Source: Candidatus Thalassarchaeaceae archaeon
GTDB taxonomy: Archaea > Thermoplasmatota > Poseidoniia > Poseidoniales > Thalassarchaeaceae
Assembly (NCBI GenBank): GCA_030748775.1
Contig: JASMLH010000008.1
Span: 1 to 49,894, forward strand
Length of the DNA stretch: 49,894 nucleotides
Direction: 5' to 3'
Below the pieces are notes generated by a model that did not search any database, had not been told where the DNA came from, and saw only the letters and a list, made by a program, of their open reading frames with translations. The position numbers and the translations under genes are program-made. This document shows positions 34,012-41,790 of the stretch, piece by piece (position 1 is the stretch's first letter; each line of letters begins with the position of its first letter).

Positions 34012-35577
34012 CTAGGATTGCTCCAACTTTCTAGATCGTTCCTCATGAGGAGCCCCTACTTCCCTAAGTAGTCGAGACCTTAGTGCCTCGTGGAGCCACA
34101 TTCCCTCGTTCAACTCTAGCATGAGACCCCTCTCGATTAGGGTTTTTGGGGGGCTTCCTTCCACATCTGCAGCTCTAGCCAGCCTTGACCATGGGACCGG
34201 CCTATCTGAAACTGCCAGGATTGATAGTATCTCTCGATGATCATCTGGTAGGACATCAAGTATCTCCTCATCCAGGAATCTGAGCCAGTCCTCATGCAAT
34301 GTTTGGCCATAAATTTCTAGCAGTTCTACCGCTAATGGGTGACCTCCCGTGGCCTCGTATATCTGCTCTGCAGGAGCAGTTTCGGGTAAATCCATCATTC
34401 CCAGCCAGTCAGAAACCTCCTCAATACTCAGTCCAGATAGTGACAATTCGGTGACTCTCTCCCTAGTGATGACGTCGCGGCGATCATAGAATGCGAGATT
34501 CGTTCTGGAAATTAGCAAGAGTCTCATCTGGGTTGATTCGGCTATCTGCAGAAGGGCCCCAAAGAAATGGTCTCCTGCACTTCCTATATTGTGAACGTCA
34601 TCTAGGATGATTAGCGCCTCGCCCACGGATGTGTCTATCTTGTTGTCAACGAGTCCCTCCTTGTCATTCATGTGGGCAGTAAGGCGGCGTCGATATGCAT
34701 CCAAATCTATTCTTGCGCCAGGTCTGAGGGGGAGGGAGGCAAGAATGTTGTAAGGATCTTCAGATTCATCTGTGACTCCAAACCTGTGTAGAATACTGGT
34801 AGCAATTCCAAGGGGAGAGTCCCAGGGTTGGCATGGGTAGTACATTGTCATTGGCCTTTGTCCTGAATCAGTATACTCAGAAAGCCAATGGGATGCTAGT
34901 GTGGTCTTTCCACAGCCAGCAATACCAGAAAGAACGAACATAGGTTTTCCAGACCTAAGCCAATCTACAAGAGCAGCCTTCTCGTTTGCCCTCCCATGTA
35001 CTGTTCGGGTAATAGGCGGACTAGTGTGGTAGGTAGAATGTGCGCCAGTCATCATTGACAGTGAACCGGGATTGGGGGTTGTGTCCTCTTTCTTTATTAG
35101 GACCCCAAATCTGATGTCTCCGAAGTTCAGGACTTCCTCGTGTTGGGCATGCATAAGGACTTGAAGAAGACTAAGGCCGGTTTGAAGCTTCGAAGAAGCT
35201 TGGTCTGCTCTGACTTCTAGAAGTTCCCCGTCCCTTGAGCGCACGAGGACCATGGTTGAGCGTAAATTGGATATCCTTTCTCTTGCCAATTCTCTGCCTA
35301 CTTCTGTCAGTTGCCAAGTCTTTTGCCTCCTCTTTTCACCCCTAACGGTCCTACTGTGTTGAGAAACCGCATCGAGAGACATCAGTTCAGTCATCGCCCT
35401 GGAGACATTGGGAGGATGGAGTGCACACGACTCTGCAATTCCTGAGCGAGTGATTTCATTAGTTACAATATAGTGATCCGCCTGGTGGTCTTGCTCCCAG
35501 AGATGTAGGATTATCCTGTCCGATACAGAGACGTTTGGCTTTGCATCGCCGCGTGCCATGGGTTGCCTCGACGACAA
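34012..35577 (-). CDS. Winged-helix plus STAND-type NTPase regulator
   Basis: A protein of 521 residues. The N-terminal ~100 residues look like a winged helix (ITRSGIAESCALHPPNVSRAMTEL followed by KTWQLTEVGRELA). A P-loop NTPase domain follows: Walker A LSGIAGCGKTTLASHWL (about 209-225), Walker B ALIILDDVHN (about 318-327), a sensor-like LLLISRTN, and GGHPLAVELLEIYG, the GxP motif of STAND/AP-ATPases. The C-terminal part includes another helical, winged-helix-like segment (LVSD-type EILSILAVSDRPVPWSRLARA). STAND proteins act as switch-like signal transducers in transcription, stress or defence; the trigger here is unknown. No effector domain, membrane span or repeat sensor was recognised. It converges on thioredoxin. 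Confidence 0.75.
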   Translation of the reverse strand: MSSRQPMARGDAKPNVSVSDRIILHLWEQDHQADHYIVTNEITRSGIAESCALHPPNVSRAMTELMSLDAVSQHSRTVRGEKRRQKTWQLTEVGRELARERISNLRSTMVLVRSRDGELLEVRADQASSKLQTGLSLLQVLMHAQHEEVLNFGDIRFGVLIKKEDTTPNPGSLSMMTGAHSTYHTSPPITRTVHGRANEKAALVDWLRSGKPMFVLSGIAGCGKTTLASHWLSEYTDSGQRPMTMYYPCQPWDSPLGIATSILHRFGVTDESEDPYNILASLPLRPGARIDLDAYRRRLTAHMNDKEGLVDNKIDTSVGEALIILDDVHNIGSAGDHFFGALLQIAESTQMRLLLISRTNLAFYDRRDVITRERVTELSLSGLSIEEVSDWLGMMDLPETAPAEQIYEATGGHPLAVELLEIYGQTLHEDWLRFLDEEILDVLPDDHREILSILAVSDRPVPWSRLARAADVEGSPPKTLIERGLMLELNEGMWLHEALRSRLLREVGAPHEERSRKLEQS

Positions 35578-35620
35578 AGGTCTGCATCAAGCGTTCGGGA
35601 TGTAGTATTGCCCATCCTTC

Positions 35621-37441
35621 TTAGTTGCAATGTGGATATCCCTGTAGCATTGGTGGCAAAAACAGATTGCTGCAGTCCCTGTTGACGGAAGAAAGACTGA
35701 GAATGCTCTCAGATCCAAGTCCAAGAGATACAGGCATAGTGGATGATGGGCTGGGAACATAGTCTTCTCCGGACTGGGATATAATCAGGTTTATTCCATC
35801 TCCCTCGGGCACCACAACATCCATTCCGAAGAATTCCATTTTAGCCAAAACTGTGGTTCCGGGGACTAGCATTTCGCCCTCCTTTCCACCTGCGTGGAAC
35901 CTGAGGTCCATCACTGCATGGCCCAAATGCTTTCCATCGCTGGATTGGACCATCTCCACAAACAGATGACCGCTAGTAGCGGCAAGAGAAATTGTGGCCT
36001 CCACGTGGAACGTAGGTGTGCCTACTATCCGGACTTCTCTATCGAAATTGGGGCATTCGATTGTCAAGCTGGAGAAGGTCGTGATCGTGTCGCTGCCTCC
36101 AATTATTGAGCAATGGTCCATATCCATCCTAATCCATTCTAAATCAGCTGGAGGGTACTGAGCCTCGACCCTCCAGCCACCAATGTTATCCTGTACCTCT
36201 GCAACGAGCCTCGGCTGGGGGCCCTTCTCCATCAGATAGAAATTGAACCATTCAAGCAGGTCATCGGCCCAGTCCCATCTAAGTGTATATGGAAAGGCCT
36301 CTCCCCCCCTCCCGGATCCTAAACCCTCATGATCAGATCTCCTATCTGGGTAATGATGGCCCCACTGCCCGTATAGCCCCTTAACCTCAAACCCAGCATC
36401 TACCATGATGTTGTGGACTGGGAATGCCATGTGCGGGTCAACGTTCCAATCTTGCAATCCATGAATAATATACACAGAACCTCCGTAATTTTGAATCGCC
36501 CTAGAAAGAAAATGCCTCTCCTCCCAATAGTCACTTCCAGTCCATGCCAAGTTATCGCCAGTCAGATATGCCCCTACTCCCGCGTAATAGCCCTCAAAAT
36601 ATCCCTCACATGCATTCTGGGTATCCTCTAAATCCCCATCGAGGCCGAAGCTGCCATAAACTCCATTGTGCATTATTGCCCCTCTTGCCTCCATGCTTCC
36701 ATTCCTCCACATCAAATCATGGACCCCGATTAGTCCGGACATTGGGACAATAGTTCTCAGGTATTCCGAACCGATGGCAGCTGCCTCCCAGGGCGTGGAG
36801 CCGTCATATGACTTGCCAATAGCACCAACATTTCCATTTGAGAATGGCGCACTTCCGAGATACTCTACGGCTGCATGGATTCCTTCTTGCTCGTCCAACC
36901 CCATCAGATCCATGCAGTGATTTGATTCCCCTGTTCCAAAAACGCTAACCTGAGCTACACCGAAGCCATGTGGGACGAAGTTCTCGATCAAGAAGCGACC
37001 TAGTCGGTTGGCGGGAGTTAAGGCATCAACATCTCCATCGTCATAGTATGGGCCAATTTCAGCGATTATCGGCACGCGACAATTGTCTTCGACCTCTGGA
37101 GAATCAAAATCACATCCTTCGACAACTGGCAGCCACAGGCCTAGGTGAACATGTGCACCTCCTGATGCTCCGGCTCCCCCATCCTCCAAGCCGATTGCTG
37201 GAACTTCGACATAGATAGAACGAGTCGAATCAATTGCAAATGTGCCATTCCAGGAAACTCTACTGAAAACATCATCGTCACGGTATTGCATCTCAGAGCG
37301 ATCTTCGACAGGGGGCAACCAGTGTTTGTCTTCATTCGTGTCGGAGTCGGCTATTGATCCACCCAAACATCCCGATATAGATGGCATTAGCAAAAAAATG
37401 GAGATTAGTACACACGAATTGCCAATGCGCATGATTTTCAC
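35621..37441 (-). CDS. Exported lipoprotein of the CocE/S15 (X-Pro dipeptidyl-peptidase-like) hydrolase family
   Basis: A protein of 606 residues. The N-terminus is a lipoprotein signal: a hydrophobic stretch ending in PSISGCLGG with a candidate lipidated Cys25, so it is membrane-anchored outside the cell. The alpha/beta-hydrolase part has the nucleophile motif AIGKSYDGSTPWEAAAIG (Ser at about 210), an acid in IIHGLQDWNVDPH and a catalytic His candidate in GQWGHHYPDRRSDHEG. The C-terminal ~200 residues are beta-rich (VRIVGTPTFHVEATI), the jelly-roll seen in this family. It probably cleaves Xaa-Pro peptides or esters outside the cell, in line with protein-based heterotrophy. Substrate choice between peptide and ester is not decidable by eye. 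Confidence 0.87.
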   Translation of the reverse strand: MKIMRIGNSCVLISIFLLMPSISGCLGGSIADSDTNEDKHWLPPVEDRSEMQYRDDDVFSRVSWNGTFAIDSTRSIYVEVPAIGLEDGGAGASGGAHVHLGLWLPVVEGCDFDSPEVEDNCRVPIIAEIGPYYDDGDVDALTPANRLGRFLIENFVPHGFGVAQVSVFGTGESNHCMDLMGLDEQEGIHAAVEYLGSAPFSNGNVGAIGKSYDGSTPWEAAAIGSEYLRTIVPMSGLIGVHDLMWRNGSMEARGAIMHNGVYGSFGLDGDLEDTQNACEGYFEGYYAGVGAYLTGDNLAWTGSDYWEERHFLSRAIQNYGGSVYIIHGLQDWNVDPHMAFPVHNIMVDAGFEVKGLYGQWGHHYPDRRSDHEGLGSGRGGEAFPYTLRWDWADDLLEWFNFYLMEKGPQPRLVAEVQDNIGGWRVEAQYPPADLEWIRMDMDHCSIIGGSDTITTFSSLTIECPNFDREVRIVGTPTFHVEATISLAATSGHLFVEMVQSSDGKHLGHAVMDLRFHAGGKEGEMLVPGTTVLAKMEFFGMDVVVPEGDGINLIISQSGEDYVPSPSSTMPVSLGLGSESILSLSSVNRDCSNLFLPPMLQGYPHCN

Positions 37442-37513
37442 GTGGAGGGGTCACTCATGATGGATTCGGTTTTCTGAGATGAATTCAATAGTCCTGAGTT
37501 CTAAGGCAATATT

Positions 37514-38395
37514 ATGGGAGACTCTAGGACGGATAGATTGCTTCGCCTGCAAAGGATGGAGGCTACAGAGGCAGAAGTCTACAGGAGGTTGGCAAGGATT
37601 CAGCCAGACCCAATGAACAAATCGATTCTAGAAGGAATTGCGTTGGAAGAAGAGCGGCACGAGGCGGAAATTGCAAAGTTGACCGGAGAAGATGTTGAAG
37701 CGGACATCTGGAAAGTGAGAAAACAAGTAATGCTTGCCAGGCTTTTCGGTTTCACGTTCTCTATCAGGATGATGGAGGCCACGGAGAAGGATGCTGCTAC
37801 TGAATACCGGGAGCTCGGACTCCATGATATTGCCGACGAAGAGGAGGCTCACGAGGAAAACATGATTGGGATGCTCGATGAAGAACGATTGCGATACTCA
37901 GGTAGCGTAGTACTGGGGATGTCTGACGCTTTGGTAGAGCTTACTGGTGCTCTAGCGGGGCTAACCTTTGCGCTTAGGGACCTTAGGCTGGTAGCCTTGG
38001 CTGGCCTAGTAACAGGAATTGCCGCGGCGTTCAGCATGGGAGCCTCGGAGTTCCTTTCATCTAGAGCAGAGAAGAAGGACGAGTCGGCGATTAAGGCCGC
38101 AATATTCACATGGATTTCCTACCTAATTACTGTCTTGCTTCTTGTTTCTCCGTACCTGTTAATCGGAAATGACACTTCAGACTTCCAAGGACTTGGTCCA
38201 CACATTCAGGCTCTGATCGGTACCCTCTCCATTGGACTAATAATTGTGGCTTTGTTCAACTACTATGTCTCGGTTGTTGAAGGAGTCTCATTCAAGACCA
38301 GGTTCGCAGAGATGGCAGCAATCCTGGGAGTTGTTACTCTGATATCATACGGAATAGGAATAGCTCTTCGGGGGATTCTAGGGGTGGAAGTCTGA
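37514..38395 (+). CDS. Ferritin-like domain fused to VIT1/CCC1-type iron transporter
   Basis: A protein of 293 residues. The N-terminal ~130 residues are helical and rich in Glu/His, with rubrerythrin/ferritin-like ligand motifs EAEVYRRLARIQ, LEEERHEAEIAKL and DEEEAHEENMIGML. The C-terminal part has about five membrane spans with the VIT1/CCC1 signatures VVLGMSDALVELTGALAGL, GIAAAFSMGASEFLSSRAE and, near the end, LFNYYVSVVEGVSFKTRF. Related bacterial membrane-bound ferritins (MbfA) export iron and protect against oxidative stress; a similar role in iron or manganese handling is inferred. It has no clear operon partner; the carboxypeptidase gene follows after 51 bp. Confidence 0.88.
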   Translation: MGDSRTDRLLRLQRMEATEAEVYRRLARIQPDPMNKSILEGIALEEERHEAEIAKLTGEDVEADIWKVRKQVMLARLFGFTFSIRMMEATEKDAATEYRELGLHDIADEEEAHEENMIGMLDEERLRYSGSVVLGMSDALVELTGALAGLTFALRDLRLVALAGLVTGIAAAFSMGASEFLSSRAEKKDESAIKAAIFTWISYLITVLLLVSPYLLIGNDTSDFQGLGPHIQALIGTLSIGLIIVALFNYYVSVVEGVSFKTRFAEMAAILGVVTLISYGIGIALRGILGVEV

Positions 38396-38446
38396 GATTT
38401 TGGGTGTCTCCGCAATCTATGTGTCTGACGTCGGTCTCCGGAACAC

Positions 38447-39949
38447 ATGGATGCATACGAGGAATTGCTCGATAGACTGAAAGACATAGACTTAATTGGC
38501 CAGATTGGGGGTCTGATAAGCTGGGATCAAGAGGTGATTATGCCTCCAAAGGCAGCCTCACTGAGAGCAGAACAACTTGCTTGGATTTCAAAGGCAGGTC
38601 ACGAGAGTTTGACAGACCAGAAAATTGGAGAACTGCTAACTAAGCTTGAGTCGGATGATAGTCTCGATGAGGTTGGACTGGCAAATGTCAGGCTTGCAAG
38701 AGAATCCTATGACAGGGCAACGAAGCTTCCGACGGAATTCGTCGAGGAGATGGCAAAGCACCGATCTAGAGCTCAGATTTCATGGACTGAGGCTCGTTCA
38801 AAGGACGACTTCTCTATCTTCCGTGACGATTTGGCGAAGGCAATAGAGCTCGCAAGAAGGAAGGCTGACTATCTTGGATACGAGGATTTGCGATACGATG
38901 CCCTGCTTGACCTGTACGAGACCGGACTGACTGTTGCTAGAGTCGATCCACTTTTCGCTGGGCTACGTGATAACGTCGCACCATTGATCAGAGAGGTTTT
39001 GGAAAGTGGAAAACGTCCCGACACTTCCTGGATTGATGACAATTCCTGGCCTCAACCAGCACAAGAGCAGTTGAGTCAAAGTGTTGCTGAGGCGATTGGC
39101 TTTGACTTCGATGCAGGAAGGAGGGATGCATCGACACATCCCTTCTGCGGTGGTCCGAACCCAGATGACGTAAGATGGACAACCAGGTACAATGAGTCAG
39201 ATCCGTTCGGCTCACTCTATGGTTCGATGCATGAGACGGGTCACGGGACATATGAGCAAGGTCGAAGAAGGGACATAGATTTCCAACCCGCTGGACAGGC
39301 GAACGGCCTTGGGGTTCATGAGAGCCAGAGCAGACTCTGGGAGAACCAAGTTGGGAGATCTAGGGAGTTCTGCGAATGGGCACTCCCACTTTGGAAGAAG
39401 TGCTTTCCTGAGAACATGAAAGGAGTAGGGGTAGAAGAGTTATGGCAGGCTGTCAACCTAGTAGAGCCGAGTCTGATCAGAGTTGAGGCAGACGAAGCAA
39501 CCTACAATTTGCATATCATGATTCGCTACGAGATTGAGAAAATGTTGATTGGTGGAAGTCTTGAGGTTGATGATCTGCCCGATGCGTGGGACGATATGTA
39601 CGATGAATTCTTGGGAATCAGGGCCCCTAATCGCGCACTTGGGGTCTTGCAAGATATCCACTGGTCCATGGGAGCATTCGGCTACTTCCCCACGTATACA
39701 CTAGGAAACCTGTATGCAGCACAGCTACTTGAGGCGGCACGTAGCGACCTACCTGAACATGACCTACAGATTAGCAGAGGTGACTTCGTACCATTGCTGA
39801 GCTGGATGAGAGAACACGTGCACAACAGAGGCAGTATTATCAAACCCGCCAGGCTTATTGAGGAAGCTACGGGGAGAACACCATCTCCCGATGCTTTTGT
39901 CCGATATCTTGGGTCAAAGATAGAAAGGCTGTATGGGGTAAAGGCGTAA
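38447..39949 (+). CDS. Carboxypeptidase Taq-type metallopeptidase (M32)
   Basis: Zinc carboxypeptidase. The metal motif is MHETGHGTYEQG (HExxH form, about 260-271), with the third ligand in GLGVHESQSRLWENQVGRS. LIGQIGGLISWDQEVIMPP at the N-terminus, FDAGRRDASTHPFCGG before the zinc motif and PAGQANGLGVHESQ after it are the usual M32 blocks. At 500 residues it has the normal length of cytosolic M32 enzymes, and there is no signal peptide. It releases C-terminal amino acids from peptides with broad specificity and fits a peptide-based diet together with the lipoprotein hydrolase nearby. Confidence 0.95.
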   Translation: MDAYEELLDRLKDIDLIGQIGGLISWDQEVIMPPKAASLRAEQLAWISKAGHESLTDQKIGELLTKLESDDSLDEVGLANVRLARESYDRATKLPTEFVEEMAKHRSRAQISWTEARSKDDFSIFRDDLAKAIELARRKADYLGYEDLRYDALLDLYETGLTVARVDPLFAGLRDNVAPLIREVLESGKRPDTSWIDDNSWPQPAQEQLSQSVAEAIGFDFDAGRRDASTHPFCGGPNPDDVRWTTRYNESDPFGSLYGSMHETGHGTYEQGRRRDIDFQPAGQANGLGVHESQSRLWENQVGRSREFCEWALPLWKKCFPENMKGVGVEELWQAVNLVEPSLIRVEADEATYNLHIMIRYEIEKMLIGGSLEVDDLPDAWDDMYDEFLGIRAPNRALGVLQDIHWSMGAFGYFPTYTLGNLYAAQLLEAARSDLPEHDLQISRGDFVPLLSWMREHVHNRGSIIKPARLIEEATGRTPSPDAFVRYLGSKIERLYGVKA

Positions 39950-39989
39950 CTTCAAGCAAAGTCGATAGCGGAGACGTGTTTGGGCAAAC

Positions 39990-41075
39990 ATGGCAACTGG
40001 TAGTTTGGAGTTCTATGCTTCATTCGTTCGCAGAGTGGATGGGCCTTGCTCCATTCTCTGCATTGAAGATGACGTCATGGTTGCTGGTTCGCGGAACGGA
40101 GAACTGTCATCTTGGGATATTAGCAGCGGTTCGAAGAAATGGAGTCTGGAGTTCGAAGGGCATTGCTCTAGTGCAGACATAAATGATGGATTGATCTTCC
40201 TTTCCGAGTCCGATAACCTGCACTGCATAAAAATCGAGGACGGGGGGTTGCTCTGGAGTACTGAGTTGGAGGGCTCCAGCGATATGGTCAAATTCTCCGA
40301 AGAAGGGATATGGGCAACTTCTTCGGTTTACAGCCTAGAGATTCAAGACTACTACGATAGTGCAGTGTGGCTTTTTGACCATCAAGGTGGTTTAATGGGA
40401 AAATGGCCAATTGAAGGGAGGGCTTGGTCATTGGATTCTGTATCAGGTGTCGCCGTGGTTGGGCTTAGCAGACCGAAATGCGGCTATTGTACTGTTACTC
40501 TAGAAGAGGGCGTTAAGTACCATTCTCTAAACATCTCAAGTCCAGTAACTGTTGGAGTGTCAAGCCAGAAAGGGACGCTTATGGGTCATAGCGATGGTAG
40601 CTTGAGTCATGTCACCTTAGATGGTTCTACATCTACGAGTATTGGAAAGGGATCAGTTTCCGCATTGACCATGGATGAAGGCTGGGTAATTGGGATGGAT
40701 TCTGGAGAACTGGTGTCCGGGGACAATTTGGGTTCCTGGAAAGTAGAATTGGGAGGCGTGGTCGATCTGGTGAAATTTGGTCCTTCTCCCGATGAGGATT
40801 CATGTGTTTGGACTTCCTCTTGGTCCGATTCCTGCAGATTATCTCTTCTAGAAATCCATAGTGGTCAGGAAAAAATGGAAATTCATCATGACTATAGGAT
40901 ATCCGTGGGTTCTTCGGAGCTAGGATTTATTGCCCTGGGTGATTTTAGTGGAGGGGTTTTTCTCCTTGAAGACGGTGTAATTGGACGAAGGAAAGAGCAA
41001 TTTGATGAGGATTTGGACCCAGATAAAAAGAGTGAACTGCTGAGAAGAAAGATTCGCGAGCTCAGGACGAAGTGA
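39990..41075 (+). CDS. Cytosolic PQQ/WD-like beta-propeller protein of unknown function
   Basis: A protein of 361 residues with no signal peptide or membrane span. It consists of repeated four-stranded blade-like units, for example VMVAGSRNGELSSWDISSG, GLIFLSESDNLHCIKIEDG, KGTLMGHSDGSLSHVTLDG and GFIALGDFSGGVFLLEDG, ending in a charged helical tail (LDPDKKSELLRRKIRELRTK). About seven blades can be counted by eye. Propellers of this kind serve as protein-interaction platforms; no catalytic residues were recognised. It follows the carboxypeptidase by 40 bp. The structured RNA candidate begins about 95 bp after its stop. Confidence 0.75.
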   Translation: MATGSLEFYASFVRRVDGPCSILCIEDDVMVAGSRNGELSSWDISSGSKKWSLEFEGHCSSADINDGLIFLSESDNLHCIKIEDGGLLWSTELEGSSDMVKFSEEGIWATSSVYSLEIQDYYDSAVWLFDHQGGLMGKWPIEGRAWSLDSVSGVAVVGLSRPKCGYCTVTLEEGVKYHSLNISSPVTVGVSSQKGTLMGHSDGSLSHVTLDGSTSTSIGKGSVSALTMDEGWVIGMDSGELVSGDNLGSWKVELGGVVDLVKFGPSPDEDSCVWTSSWSDSCRLSLLEIHSGQEKMEIHHDYRISVGSSELGFIALGDFSGGVFLLEDGVIGRRKEQFDEDLDPDKKSELLRRKIRELRTK

Positions 41076-41327
41076 TTTGCAGTGGAAATTTACTGTTTCG
41101 GACCCCCTTTTCCAGTGGACTGCGCCTAATTTCGGGAAAGGTTTATGTGCCGGCCACGACCCTGGTTTCTTTGCCGCTCCGGGGGAGTGGTGTGAGGGCG
41201 CTTCGGCGCGACTCGCGGGCCACAAAACCGAGCCCCAAAGCTGGGGCGGTAGAACCGAGATTCGAAAGGAGATCGGGGAAGAGCTGGAACGTCTGTGGAC
41301 GGGAAGGCAGCGGCGACGAAATCGGAG

Positions 41328-41349
41328 GAACCGGACGCAAGGAAGGGGA
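41328..41349 (+). repeat. 22-nt direct repeat, copy A (within the RNA candidate)
   Basis: GAACCGGACGCAAGGAAGGG plus two further bases are identical to 41436-41457, 108 nt downstream. Similarity extends upstream as ACGAA...CGGAG. A degenerate third copy (ACGGAAGCGGAGACGG) begins at 41551. This may mark a repeated structural module. Confidence 0.75.
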
Positions 41350-41435
41350 GAGCGAGAAAGAAGCTGCAGAGATACACGCGCGTAGGGGGATGAGAATGAA
41401 CCTGGGTCGCGGAAAAGAGGGAAACGAAGCGGAGA

Positions 41436-41457
41436 GAACCGGACGCAAGGAAGGGGA
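41436..41457 (+). repeat. 22-nt direct repeat, copy B (within the RNA candidate)
   Basis: Identical to 41328-41349 over 22 nt. It is preceded by ACGAAGCGGAGA, which is also similar to the sequence before copy A and to 41551-41565. Confidence 0.75.
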
Positions 41458-41790
41458 AGAAAACTGAGGGAAACTCTTGGGCAACAAGGGCGGGGAGACC
41501 CGTGGAGGAGCTCGTATCGGATCGTGGAAGAAGAATGTCGAGAGGCAGGAACGGAAGCGGAGACGGCAAAAGAGAGAGAGATCGATCAAGAGTCGGAAAA
41601 TGACAAAGGGAGAGCATGAAGTCCTGGAGTCTTCTACCCGGGGAAACCCGGGCCTTCGGGCCCGGGGGACACCCGGACCCTGCGGAGTTAACAGGGGGGG
41701 ATGCTCCCCCATGTGCAGAACCCCCTGTTGCTCCCACCTGTTTACTTCGGCCCTTATTTCATACAACCGTTAGCGGAGCTTGTTCCTTAT

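Larger units (their letters stand above)
41170..41760 (+). ncRNA. Candidate long structured non-coding RNA gene (unknown family)
   Basis: The 715-bp gap between the propeller gene (stop 41075) and the fumarase gene (stop 41791) holds no convincing protein gene but much structure. A TATA-like GGTTTATGT (41140-41148) predicts a start near 41170. Perfect stems follow: CCGCTCC/GGAGTGG (41174-41190, loop GGG), GCGC-UUCG-GCGC (41198-41209), GCCCCA/TGGGGC (41232-41247), CGGG-GAGA-CCCG (41491-41502), CCCGGGCC-UUCG-GGCCCGGG (41647-41666), and AACAGGGGG/CCCCCTGTT (41690-41729). Stable UUCG and GNRA loops recur. Between stems the + strand is strikingly purine-rich. T-rich sequence at about 41740-41765 could end transcription. 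Signatures of RNase P RNA, SRP RNA and rRNA were looked for and not found. Boundaries are approximate. Confidence 0.5.

Noticed and set aside
41170-41760. RNase P RNA or SRP RNA at the structured locus
   Set aside because: The near-universal RNase P core (GAGGAAAGUCC and ACAGAA...) and the SRP domain IV motif (CAGG...GGAAG...AGCA) were not found. A divergent RNase P RNA is not fully excluded without a covariance search.
41126-41766. Long overlapping open frames of about 200 codons on the - strand, and 80-130 codons on +
   Set aside because: They overlap each other in different frames, give low-complexity Pro/Ser/Phe or Arg/Glu-rich peptides, and arise from a purine-rich strand with few stop codons. 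No family resemblance was seen.
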